A stretch of 64,000 nt of DNA. It comes from Streptomyces cyaneofuscatus. Its GTDB lineage: Bacteria; Actinomycetota; Actinomycetes; Streptomycetales; Streptomycetaceae. This document shows, in pieces, positions 16,478 through 24,158 of this stretch. The notes beneath the pieces are model-generated. The model worked only from the letters and a program-made list of their open reading frames with translations. It made no database searches and was not told the origin of the DNA. Where the stretch lies: positions 93,254 to 157,253 of the forward strand of contig NZ_JOEM01000018.1 in the NCBI RefSeq assembly GCF_000718135.1. The letters are read 5' to 3'. How positions within the stretch are numbered: the stretch's first letter is position 1; the number at the start of each line of letters is the position of its first letter. The position numbers were made by a program, and so were the translations under genes.

Positions 16478-17887
16478 ATGGACCCGTCGCCGGGAGCCAC
16501 CCCGTACAGCGCGCCCGCCGGGTGCCCCATGAGCCAGCAGCAGACCTCGCTGTACGGGCCGGAGTTCGCCGCCGACCCGCACCGCGCGTACGACGCGTTC
16601 CGGGCGCACGGCCCCGCCGCGCCGATCGAGCTGGCGCCCGGGGTGGACGCCACGCTGATCGTGCAGCACGAGGCGGCGCTGCGGGTGCTCCAGAACCCGG
16701 CGCTGTTCGCCCGGGACTCCCGGCGCTGGGCGGCGCTGCGCGAGGGCGCCGTACCGATGGACAGCCCGGTGCTGCCGATGATGATGTACCGGCCCAACTG
16801 CCTGTTCACCGACGGCGCCGAGCACCTGCGGCTGCGCAAGGCGGTCACCGAGTCGCTGGCGCGGCTCAACAGCAGCCGGCTGAGCCGGGACGTCGAGCGG
16901 ATCGCCGACTACCTGATCGACCAGTTCATCGAGCGCGGCACCGCCGACCTGCTCAACGAGTACGCCAAGCTCCTGCCGCTGCTGCTGTTCAACCAGCTCT
17001 TCGGCTGCCCCGGCGACATCGGCGACCGGCTGACCCGGTCGATGTCCGCCATCTTCGACGGCGAGGACGTGCTGCGCGCCAACGGGGAGCTGACGGAGTG
17101 CCTGATGGAGCTGGTCGCGCTGAAGCGGCGCCAGCCCGGTGAGGACGTCACCTCCTGGCTGATCCAGCACCCGGCGGGGCTGCGGGACGAGGAGCTGAAG
17201 GACCAGCTGGTGATGCTGATGGGCGCCGGGGTGGAGCCGGAGCGAAACCTCATCGCCAACGCGCTGCTGCTGATGCTCGCCGGTGACCAGCCGGGTGGGC
17301 CCGAGCGGCGCGGTTCGGGGATGCTCGTGGAGGACGCGCTGGACGACGTCCTGTGGAACAACCCGCCGATCGCCAACTACGCGACGCACTACCCGGTGCG
17401 GGACATCGAGCTGGACGGGGTGGTGCTGAAGGCGGAGACCCCGGTGCTGATCAGCTTCGCCGCCGCGAACAGCGACCCGTCCCTCACCGACGCCCGCCAG
17501 ACCCTGAGCAAGGGGGCCCATCTGGCCTGGGGCGCGGGCCCGCACGTCTGCCCCGCCAAGTCGCCCGCCACCCTCATCGCGCTGACCGCGATCGAGAAGA
17601 TCCTCAACACCGTGCCCGACCTCTCGCTGGCCGTCCCGGCCTCGGGCGTCGGCTGGCGTCCCGGCCCCTTCCACCGGGCCCTGATCTCCCTGCCCGTACG
17701 GTTCACCCCGACCGCCGCCCGCCGCACCACGACCGGCACCCAGCCGCCGGCCCCGACCTCGGCGCAGCTGCCCGACCCGTACCGGAACGCGGCGCCCCAG
17801 CCGGCTCCCGCCGGTCGTCACGCTGCGGAACCGGCCAAGAAGCCCAAGGGCTGGTGGAGTTCATTCCTGGACGTTTTCCGGGTCTGA
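16478..17887 (+). CDS. CYP157-like cytochrome P450 lacking the ExxR motif
   Basis: 469 residues. The heme loop HLAWGAGPHVCPA carries the ligand Cys358, so heme binding is expected. The K-helix, normally ExxR, reads DDVLWNNPP: Asp290 and Trp293 replace Glu and Arg. Loss of ExxR is a documented trait of the CYP157 family, which is found in conservon operons. The I-helix also departs from the consensus (GAGVEPERN, no acid-threonine pair). The C-terminus has a Pro/Ala-rich extension of about 55 residues ending in a basic/aromatic patch (KKPKGWWSSFLDVFRV). The ATG at 16478 follows GAGGAAG. Probably co-transcribed with cvnABCD (the CvnE position). Confidence 0.9.
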   Translation: MDPSPGATPYSAPAGCPMSQQQTSLYGPEFAADPHRAYDAFRAHGPAAPIELAPGVDATLIVQHEAALRVLQNPALFARDSRRWAALREGAVPMDSPVLPMMMYRPNCLFTDGAEHLRLRKAVTESLARLNSSRLSRDVERIADYLIDQFIERGTADLLNEYAKLLPLLLFNQLFGCPGDIGDRLTRSMSAIFDGEDVLRANGELTECLMELVALKRRQPGEDVTSWLIQHPAGLRDEELKDQLVMLMGAGVEPERNLIANALLLMLAGDQPGGPERRGSGMLVEDALDDVLWNNPPIANYATHYPVRDIELDGVVLKAETPVLISFAAANSDPSLTDARQTLSKGAHLAWGAGPHVCPAKSPATLIALTAIEKILNTVPDLSLAVPASGVGWRPGPFHRALISLPVRFTPTAARRTTTGTQPPAPTSAQLPDPYRNAAPQPAPAGRHAAEPAKKPKGWWSSFLDVFRV

Positions 17888-18051
17888 CGCACCGTCGTCG
17901 GCGTTTCCCTCACGGACCGACAATTCGCGTATAACAACGGGCATTTGTGACGATTGCATGTGACGGGGGCAACAAAGATCGATGCTTGGCGCAGCTATCC
18001 GGAAGGGTAGGTTCTGGTCGGTAGCCACGGGCCTAGGTCAAGGAACTGTGC

Positions 18052-19308
18052 GTGAGCATCACTGGCGGTACAACCAGGACCCCCGACGGACGGCGCGCGG
18101 TCATCGGCTTGCTCCGACGGCTCAATTCACCCGAAGGACAGGCCGAGCCTTACGGAATACTCGCGGAGCTGCGGGCGATGGGTGACGTCGTCCGCGCTCC
18201 CTGGAACGGTTACTTCGTCACCGGCTTCGACGCCTGCAGCCAGGTGCTGCGCGGCCGCAACTGGCTCGCCCCCGACTTCGCCTGGCAGGAGCGGCAGGAC
18301 GACTCCAAGCAGTGGGACGCGATCGCGACCCGGGAGATGACCGGCACCCTCGCCCGGCTGAACGCCCCCGAACACACCTGCCAGCGCCGCTCCTTCGGCA
18401 ACCTCTTCGACCGCTCCACCATCGAACGCCTCACCCCCGACGTCGAGCGCGACGCCGACCGGCTCCTGGACGAGCTGGCCGACAAGCTCCGCTGGGGTGA
18501 GGCGGACTTCGTCTCCACGGTCAGCGAGCAGCTGCCGATCCACACGGTCGGCTCCTGGCTGGGGCTGCCGCCCGAGGACTATCCCCACATCCTGGAGATC
18601 ACCCACAACCAGGTGTACGCCCAGGAGTTGCTGCCCACCAAGAGCCAGCTGGCGATCTCCGCCGAGGCGACCGTGCAGCTGCGCGCGTACTTCACCGCCC
18701 TGGTCGCCCGCCGCCGCGCCGAGCCCCGCCACGACGTGCTGACCGGGTGGATCCACACCTGGGACGCGATGGAGCCGGACCGGGAGCGGGCGGACGAGAT
18801 CCTCTACCGGCTCACCATGTTCGTCACCATCGCCTCGCTGGAGACCACGGCGACGCTGCTGACGTCGATGACTTCCCTGCTGCTGGCCGAGCCCGGCCGG
18901 TGGCAGTGGCTGCGTGACCACCCCGAGCACATCGACGCGGCCGTCGACGAGGTGCTGCGCTACGACCCGCCCATCCACATCAACACCCGGATCGCCGCCG
19001 AGGACACCGTCCTGGCCGGCGTCCCGATCACGAAGGACAGCATGGTCCACGTCCTGTACGGCGCCGCCAACCACGACCCCCGGCGCAACCCCGACCCCGG
19101 TGCCTTCGACATCCTGCGCGGCGGCAGCCACCTGACCTTCGGCGGCGGGGTGCACTACTGCCTGGGCGCGGCCCTCGCCAAGCTGGAGGCGCGGACGCTG
19201 CTGGCCCGCATGCTGGATCGTTTCCCCACTCTGCGGTCCGCCTCCCCGCCGGTGTACGCCCCCCGGATGGTGTTCAGACGCATCACCTCGCTGGGCGTGG
19301 CGCTGTGA
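18052..19308 (+). CDS. Cytochrome P450 (second conservon P450)
   Basis: 418 residues with K-helix EVLR and heme loop FGGGVHYCLGA, so unlike its neighbour it keeps ExxR. The I-helix reads IASLETTATL, with Ser at the second position of the usual A/G-G-x-E-T. Conservon loci often pair a CYP157-type enzyme with an ordinary P450, and this layout matches. The GTG at 18052 follows AAGGA (18040-18044). A 164-bp gap separates it from the CYP157-like gene. Its stop overlaps the next gene (GTGA). Confidence 0.92.
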   Translation: MSITGGTTRTPDGRRAVIGLLRRLNSPEGQAEPYGILAELRAMGDVVRAPWNGYFVTGFDACSQVLRGRNWLAPDFAWQERQDDSKQWDAIATREMTGTLARLNAPEHTCQRRSFGNLFDRSTIERLTPDVERDADRLLDELADKLRWGEADFVSTVSEQLPIHTVGSWLGLPPEDYPHILEITHNQVYAQELLPTKSQLAISAEATVQLRAYFTALVARRRAEPRHDVLTGWIHTWDAMEPDRERADEILYRLTMFVTIASLETTATLLTSMTSLLLAEPGRWQWLRDHPEHIDAAVDEVLRYDPPIHINTRIAAEDTVLAGVPITKDSMVHVLYGAANHDPRRNPDPGAFDILRGGSHLTFGGGVHYCLGAALAKLEARTLLARMLDRFPTLRSASPPVYAPRMVFRRITSLGVAL

Positions 19309-20162
19309 AGCTCTCGCTGCCCGACTTCCTGACCCCCGCCTCGCAGGAGAACTCTCCCGCGTACGAGGAGGACTCCGCGTACGAGGAGCCCGCGACGGTA
19401 CGCACCCGGCGCGAGGGCCCCGTCCTGCACGTGGAGCTCTACGCCCCCGAGTCCGGCAACGCGGTCACCGAGGCGATGCTGGACGAGCTGCTGGAGGCCG
19501 TCACCGCGCCCGACCCCGAGGTGCGGGTGGTGGTGCTCAGCGGCGCCGGGGACGACTTCTGCCTGGGCGGCGACCGTACCGAGTTCGCCGACTGGCTGGA
19601 GGAGGACCCGACCGGCCGGGGCATCCGGGTGGCCGGGGAGAAGGCCCGCCGGGTCTGCGAGGCGATCTCCGGCAACCGGGCCGTCACCATCGCCCGGGTC
19701 CAGGGCAAGGCCATCGGCGCGGGTCTCGCGCTCGCCCTCGCCTGCGATCTGCGGGTCGGCGCGGAGAGCGCCTCCTTCCGGCTGCCGGAGCTGGCGCTCG
19801 GGCTGCCCACCGCCTGGGGCGGGCTGCTGCCCCGGCTGATCCACGAGATCGGCGCGGCCCGGGTCCGCGAACTGATCCTGACCGGACGGGCGTTCGACGC
19901 CGCCGAGGCGCAAGCGCTCTCCGTCCTCCAGCGGGTCGTTCCGGAAAACGAATTGGATCAGGCTGTCGAGGCCTGGGCGAAGCCCGTCGTACGCCGCCCC
20001 GAAGCGGCCCTCCGGGTGACGAAAGCCCTGCTCAACTCCTATGCGGCCGCCACCCGGATGGCCGATCCCTCGTTCCTGGACGCGGAGCTGATGGCCTCGG
20101 TCGCGGCAGCCGGTCGGCGCACACCCCCTCGCACTCCTGGGCCCGACACGTCACACTCGTAA
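19305..20162 (+). CDS. Enoyl-CoA hydratase/isomerase-family protein
   Basis: 285 residues with a crotonase fold from about residue 30. The two oxyanion-hole segments are visible: AGDDFCLGGDRTEF and GKAIGAGLALALACDLRVG. Around the catalytic positions (LPELALGLPTAWGG) the first glutamate is kept. The second usual glutamate position cannot be fixed by eye. The N-terminal 30 residues contain a short repeat (PAYEEDSAYEEPA). The GTG start overlaps the P450 stop, so it belongs to the conservon transcript and may modify the same acyl-CoA or related substrate. Confidence 0.85.
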   Translation: MKLSLPDFLTPASQENSPAYEEDSAYEEPATVRTRREGPVLHVELYAPESGNAVTEAMLDELLEAVTAPDPEVRVVVLSGAGDDFCLGGDRTEFADWLEEDPTGRGIRVAGEKARRVCEAISGNRAVTIARVQGKAIGAGLALALACDLRVGAESASFRLPELALGLPTAWGGLLPRLIHEIGAARVRELILTGRAFDAAEAQALSVLQRVVPENELDQAVEAWAKPVVRRPEAALRVTKALLNSYAAATRMADPSFLDAELMASVAAAGRRTPPRTPGPDTSHS

Positions 20163-20186
20163 CAATCGACAGGGGAGGTCTCGGGC

Positions 20187-21200
20187 GTGGATGTACCGGT
20201 GTGGCTCTGGGTGGCGTTCGCCGTAACGGTGGTCGTCTCCCTCACAGTCGACTTGCTTGCCCACCGCAAGGCGCATGTCATCGGCTTCAAGGAAGCGGCC
20301 TGGTGGAGTGTGCTGTGGGTGAGCCTCGCGCTCATCTTCGGCGGTGTGGTCTTCTTCGTCCTCGGGACGACCGCGGGGACGGAATATACGACAGCCTGGC
20401 TTCTGGAGAAGAGCCTTTCGGTCGACAACCTCTTCGTCTTCGCGCTGATCTTCGCCTATTTCAAGGTGCCCCGGGAATATCAGCACCGGGTGCTGTTCTT
20501 CGGCGTCATCGGCGCTCTGGTGTTCCGCGCGATCTTCCTGACAGCCGGCGTCGCGGTCGTGAACCGCTTCACCTTCGTGCTGTTCCTCTTCGCGGCGATC
20601 CTTTTCTACAGCGCCTTCAAAATCCTCAAGGGGGAGGACGACAGTTTCGACCCGGGCAAGAGTTTCGCGGTGCGGATGCTGCGGAAGATCATGCCCGTCC
20701 GGGACGAATACGCGGGAACGCACTTCGTCATCAAGGAGGAGGGGAAGCGGGTCGCCACACCTCTGCTCGCGGTGGTCGCCGCGATCGAGGCAGCCGACCT
20801 GCTCTTCGCCGTGGACAGCGTGCCCGCCGTGCTGGCGGTCAGCGACGACGCGTTCATCGTCTACACCAGCAACGCGTTCGCCATCCTCGGACTGCGAGCG
20901 CTCTACTTCCTGCTGGCGGGACTCCTGGACCGCTTCCACTACCTGAGCACGGGCCTCGCGATCATTCTGGCGTTCATCGCGGTCAAGCTGGTTCTCCAGG
21001 CCTCGCACAAGATGATCAGCACCTCCATTCCGGAGATTCCCTCGCCGATCAGCCTGGCGGTGATCGTCGTCATTCTGACGGTCTCGATCGTGCTCAGTAT
21101 CCGGCGCCCACCGCCGAACGCGGACACCGGGGAGAGTGCGGACGGTACGGAAAGTTCGGAGAGCGCGGAGAAGCACTCCGACGGTAAGCCCACCGACTGA
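20187..21200 (+). CDS. TerC-family membrane protein
   Basis: 337 residues with eight or nine membrane segments and the family landmarks EKSLSVDNLFVFALIF (acidic intramembrane pair) and ADLLFAVDSVPAVLAVSDDAFIVYTSNAFAILG. TerC/Alx proteins export manganese or help metalation of exported proteins, and were first linked to tellurite resistance. The C-terminal 35 residues are a hydrophilic Ser/Glu/Asp tail. GTG start after a GGGGAGG ribosome site. Confidence 0.93.
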   Translation: MDVPVWLWVAFAVTVVVSLTVDLLAHRKAHVIGFKEAAWWSVLWVSLALIFGGVVFFVLGTTAGTEYTTAWLLEKSLSVDNLFVFALIFAYFKVPREYQHRVLFFGVIGALVFRAIFLTAGVAVVNRFTFVLFLFAAILFYSAFKILKGEDDSFDPGKSFAVRMLRKIMPVRDEYAGTHFVIKEEGKRVATPLLAVVAAIEAADLLFAVDSVPAVLAVSDDAFIVYTSNAFAILGLRALYFLLAGLLDRFHYLSTGLAIILAFIAVKLVLQASHKMISTSIPEIPSPISLAVIVVILTVSIVLSIRRPPPNADTGESADGTESSESAEKHSDGKPTD

Positions 21201-21213
21201 CCGGGCGGGCAAT

Positions 21214-21261
21214 GGCCGGGCAAAGCGCGCGGAAAGACTTTCCCAAGCGCTTTGCCCGGCC
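21214..21261 (+). terminator. Large hairpin after the TerC gene
   Basis: GGCCGGGCAAAGCGC (21214-21228) pairs perfectly with GCGCTTTGCCCGGCC (21247-21261). The 18-nt loop holds a second dyad, GGAAAG/CTTTCC. It lies 13 bp after the terC stop region and 12 bp before the next start codon, so it can end terC transcription and leaves the next gene almost no leader. Confidence 0.7.
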
Positions 21262-21273
21262 TATCGTTGGTAA

Positions 21274-21486
21274 ATGGCCAGCAAAGAGCGTGAGACCCAG
21301 CAGCGGGCCGCCTTCATGTGCCCGACCTGCAAGCATCCCGTCGCCTCCGAGATCCAGCGCCGCAAGACCCTCGGGATCTTCGTCCCCGTCTGGCGCCCGG
21401 GCCCCTGCGAGAACCCCGACTGCGGCGACCACACCGCCGAGGAGCGGGCGGCGATCCACCGGGCCCGCCGGAGGCCCGTCCGCTGA
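21274..21486 (+). CDS. Small zinc-ribbon-like protein
   Basis: 70 residues with two cysteine pairs: CPTC (16-19) and CENPDC (about 45-50), followed by a His and a basic C-terminus (RARRRPVR). The spacing suggests a four-Cys zinc ribbon. No enzyme domain fits. The codons are typical for the genome. The start is just 12 bp after a strong hairpin and has no clear ribosome site, so a leaderless or re-initiated start is possible. Function unknown. Confidence 0.65.
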   Translation: MASKERETQQRAAFMCPTCKHPVASEIQRRKTLGIFVPVWRPGPCENPDCGDHTAEERAAIHRARRRPVR

Positions 21487-21495
21487 ACCCCCGGC

Positions 21496-21600
21496 TCAGC
21501 CCGCGGCGAGGCGGGCGGTGAGGCGGGCCTCCGCGGCCGGCCACTCGTCGGCGAGCACGTCGTCCAGCCGGGTCAGCAGCTCCTCCCGGGTCCGCGGCGC
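21496..21600 (-). pseudogene. Possible coding remnant
   Basis: On the minus strand the last 30 or so codons before a stop at 21496 look fully coding (TREELLTRLDDVLADEWPA and on), with nearly every third base G or C and an amphipathic helix pattern. Upstream the frame turns into low-complexity sequence with no credible start. It may be the tail of a decayed gene or a chance open frame. The rest of 21601-21768 holds no gene I can support. Confidence 0.25.
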
Positions 21601-21768
21601 CGGACCGTCCCGTCGGCACCGGACCGCCCCGTCGGCGCCACACCTCCTCGTCGTCGCCGCCCCGGTTTCCCCGGCGCGCGGACCCGGGGGCGGCTGGCTA
21701 GCGTGGCTGGTAGAGGACTCCCGGGCGGAGTGACGCGGAGTGACCAGGACCGGAAGAGGGTCAGTGCC

Positions 21769-22572
21769 ATGGCTGTACAACCCGAAGGCACCCCGTGTTG
21801 GGCGGACGCCTCGTTCGCCGACCTGGAGGGCGCGAAGAGCTTCTACGGTGATGTGCTCGGCTGGACGTTCGGCGAGGGTTCGCCGGAGTTCGGCAACTAC
21901 ACGACGGCGTACGCGGACGGCAAGCGGGCGGCCGCCGTGGTCCCGCCGATGCCGGGCAACGAGGACGGCCCGTCCGCGTGGTGCCTGTATCTGGCCTCGC
22001 CGGACGCCGCCGCCTCCAGCGAGAAGGTCCGCGCGGCCGGCGGCCAGGTGCTCATGGAGCCCATGCAGGTCGGCGCGTTCGGCACGATGGTGCTGGCCGG
22101 CGACCCCGGCGGCGCGGTCTTCGGCGTCTGGCAGGCCGACACCCACGACGGGTTCGAGACGGAGATGGGCGCACCCGGCGGCTACTGCTGGAGCGAGGTC
22201 TTCACCCGCGACGCGAAGGCGGCGGACGCCTTCTTCCCCGCCGTGTTCCCGTACGCGGTCCGGAAGCTCGAAGACCCGTCGATGGACTTCGGGATGTACG
22301 ACGTCCAGGGCGAGTCGGTGCTCGGCCGGATGGCGATGGGCGACGACTTCCCGCCCGAGGTGGGCTCCTTCGTGATGGTGTACTTCACCGTCCCGGATTG
22401 CGACGCGGCGGTGGCGAAGGCGACCGGGCGGGGCGCGCAGCTGCAGTTCGGCCCGATGGACAGCCCCTTCGGCCGGTTCGCGGCCATCACCGACCCGCAG
22501 GGTGCCACGTTCTCCGTGATCGACGTGACGACGACCGAGGGCGAGATGCCGACGACGCGGCTGGCGACCTGA
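21769..22572 (+). CDS. VOC-family protein with two glyoxalase-like domains
   Basis: 267 residues with two vicinal-oxygen-chelate modules (about 8-125 and 136-258). Each shows the beta-alpha-beta pattern ending in DPGGAVFGVWQ and DPQGATFSVID. This actinobacterial two-domain group (glyoxalase/bleomycin-resistance-like) includes hydroxylases and resistance proteins, and many members are of unknown role. ATG at 21769 after GGAAGAGG. Stands alone. Confidence 0.88.
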   Translation: MAVQPEGTPCWADASFADLEGAKSFYGDVLGWTFGEGSPEFGNYTTAYADGKRAAAVVPPMPGNEDGPSAWCLYLASPDAAASSEKVRAAGGQVLMEPMQVGAFGTMVLAGDPGGAVFGVWQADTHDGFETEMGAPGGYCWSEVFTRDAKAADAFFPAVFPYAVRKLEDPSMDFGMYDVQGESVLGRMAMGDDFPPEVGSFVMVYFTVPDCDAAVAKATGRGAQLQFGPMDSPFGRFAAITDPQGATFSVIDVTTTEGEMPTTRLAT

Positions 22573-22631
22573 GCGCGGACCGGGGACGGCCTGAGGACAG
22601 CCTGCGAGGGCTCCGTACGATTCTCCGAGAA

Positions 22632-22678
22632 GCTCGCATCTGCGATGGGCAATCGTCTGGAGAATGGTAAATGCGAGC
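22632..22678. promoter_or_regulatory. Inverted repeats upstream of the molybdate regulator
   Basis: GCTCGCAT (22632-22639) and ATGCGAGC (22671-22678) are a perfect inverted pair 31 bp apart. The first arm overlaps a tighter dyad, TCGCA-TC-TGCGA. They end 24 bp before the regulator start, a likely autoregulatory site. Confidence 0.45.
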
Positions 22679-22701
22679 CTGATTGGCCTAGCGTGTCGCG
22701 C

Positions 22702-23097
22702 ATGCAGTCCTACACAATCGGTCAGGCAGCACGACTTCTCGGAGTCAGCCCCGACACCGCCCGACGCTGGGCGGACGCCGGCCGGGTCGCGACCCATCGC
22801 GACGAGACCGGCCGCCGGCTGATCGACGGCCGTGCGCTGGCCGCCTTCTCGATCGAGGTCGGCCAGGGCGCCGCGGGCGAGGAGGAGACCCCGTACACCT
22901 CGGCGCGCAACGCCTTCCCGGGCATCGTCACCGCCGTGAAGCTCGGCGATGTCGCGGCCCAGGTCGAGATCCAGGCAGGCCCGCACCGGCTCGTCTCCCT
23001 CCTGACCCGGGAGGCGGTCGAGGAGCTGGGTCTGGAGGTCGGCATGCAGGCGACAGCCCGCGTGAAGTCGACCAGCGTGCACATCGACCGCACCTGA
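22702..23097 (+). CDS. Molybdenum-responsive HTH regulator with Mop/TOBE domain
   Basis: 131 residues. An excisionase/MerR-like helix-turn-helix (about 3-50: YTIGQAARLLGVSPDTARRWADAGRV) is joined to a single Mop domain (about 65-130: SARNAFPGIVTAVKLGDVAAQVEIQAG), the fold that binds molybdate or tungstate oligomerically. It thus combines DNA binding and molybdate sensing in a small protein, unlike classical ModE. It directly precedes the molybdate transporter genes, so it probably controls them. ATG at 22702 starts right at the HTH. Confidence 0.88.
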   Translation: MQSYTIGQAARLLGVSPDTARRWADAGRVATHRDETGRRLIDGRALAAFSIEVGQGAAGEEETPYTSARNAFPGIVTAVKLGDVAAQVEIQAGPHRLVSLLTREAVEELGLEVGMQATARVKSTSVHIDRT

Positions 23098-23254
23098 ACC
23101 GGCCGGAGCGACCGGCGGCCGGGCGCCGAGTGCTGCCCGCACCACCCGCCCGCACACCCTTCTCCGCGCCGCCCTTCTCCGCACCCCGCGCGAACTCGTC
23201 CCCGCCCGGACCGGCACCCGCCGACCGGACTCGCAGCCAAGGAGTCCCGCCCTC

Positions 23255-24076
23255 ATGTCCCTCCTGCTCAGCCGCCGCCGCACCGCCGCCGCCGTCCTCA
23301 CCGCCGCCCTCCTCGTCCCACTCGCCGCCTGCGGCAACGACTCGGGCACGGACAAGGCCAAGGACAGCGGCGCCGGCGCCACGCCCTCCGACGCCGCGTC
23401 GGGCGCCCCCAAGGCGGACCTGACCGTGCTGGCCGCCTCCTCGCTGACCGATGTCTTCAAGGAGGCGGGAGCGGCGTACGAGAAGGAGAACCCGGGCACG
23501 AAGGTGACGTTCTCCTTCGCGGGCTCCCAGGAGCTGGCCGCCCAGGTCAAGCAGGGCGCCCCCGCCGACGCCCTGGTCACCGCCGACACCAAGACGATGG
23601 ACGGCCTCTCCGGCGAGACCGGCACCCCGACCGTCATCGCCAAGAACCGCCTGGTCATCGCCGTCGGCGAGGGCAACCCGGAGAAGGTCGAGAACCTGAA
23701 GGACCTCTCCGACACCAAGCTGAAGGTCGTCCTGGCCGCCCCCGAGGTGCCGGTGGGCCGCTACAGCCAGCAGATCCTCGACGCGCAGCAGATCGCGGTG
23801 AAGCCGGTCTCCCAGGAGCCCAACGTCCGCGCGGTCCTCAGCAAGGTCGAGCTGGGCGAGGCGGACGCCGGGCTCGTCTACAAGACGGACGCCGAGACCG
23901 CGCCCGACAAGGTCGACGCGATCGACATCCCGGACGCGGAGAACGCCGTCGCCTCCTACCCGGCCGCCACACTGAAGGGGTCGGAGCACAGCGAGGCCGC
24001 CGCCGCGTTCGTCGCCTGGCTCTCGACGCCCGCCGCGCAGAAGATCCTCCAGGGCGCCGGCTTCCAGCAGCCGTAA
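23255..24076 (+). CDS. modA: Molybdate ABC transporter substrate-binding lipoprotein
   Basis: 273 residues. A lipoprotein signal ends in the lipobox LAAC with Cys26 as the lipidation site, then a Gly/Asp-rich tether. The periplasmic-binding fold starts with the ModA signature LTVLAASSLTDVFKEAGAAYE, and continues with FSFAGSQELAAQVKQGAPAD, which lines the oxyanion site. It captures molybdate outside the membrane and feeds the ModBC permease downstream. A 15-bp hairpin lies between the two genes. Confidence 0.93.
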   Translation: MSLLLSRRRTAAAVLTAALLVPLAACGNDSGTDKAKDSGAGATPSDAASGAPKADLTVLAASSLTDVFKEAGAAYEKENPGTKVTFSFAGSQELAAQVKQGAPADALVTADTKTMDGLSGETGTPTVIAKNRLVIAVGEGNPEKVENLKDLSDTKLKVVLAAPEVPVGRYSQQILDAQQIAVKPVSQEPNVRAVLSKVELGEADAGLVYKTDAETAPDKVDAIDIPDAENAVASYPAATLKGSEHSEAAAAFVAWLSTPAAQKILQGAGFQQP

Positions 24077-24086
24077 CCGCACCGCT

Positions 24087-24122
24087 CCCGGCAGGCCCGT
24101 CCCGTCCGACGGGCCTGCCGGG
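24087..24122 (+). terminator. Hairpin between modA and the ModBC gene
   Basis: CCCGGCAGGCCCGTC (24087-24101) pairs perfectly with GACGGGCCTGCCGGG (24108-24122) around a 6-nt loop. There is no T-tract. Placed inside an operon, it may cut downstream expression, giving more ModA than permease, or protect the modA message 3' end. Confidence 0.6.
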
Positions 24123-24158
24123 CCCCGCACGTCCAGCCAGCCGCCCGACGAGGTCACC

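Noticed and set aside
20100..20186. A manganese (yybP-ykoY) riboswitch before the TerC gene
   Set aside because: TerC genes sometimes have one, but the gap to the previous gene is only 24 bp and no such structure is seen.
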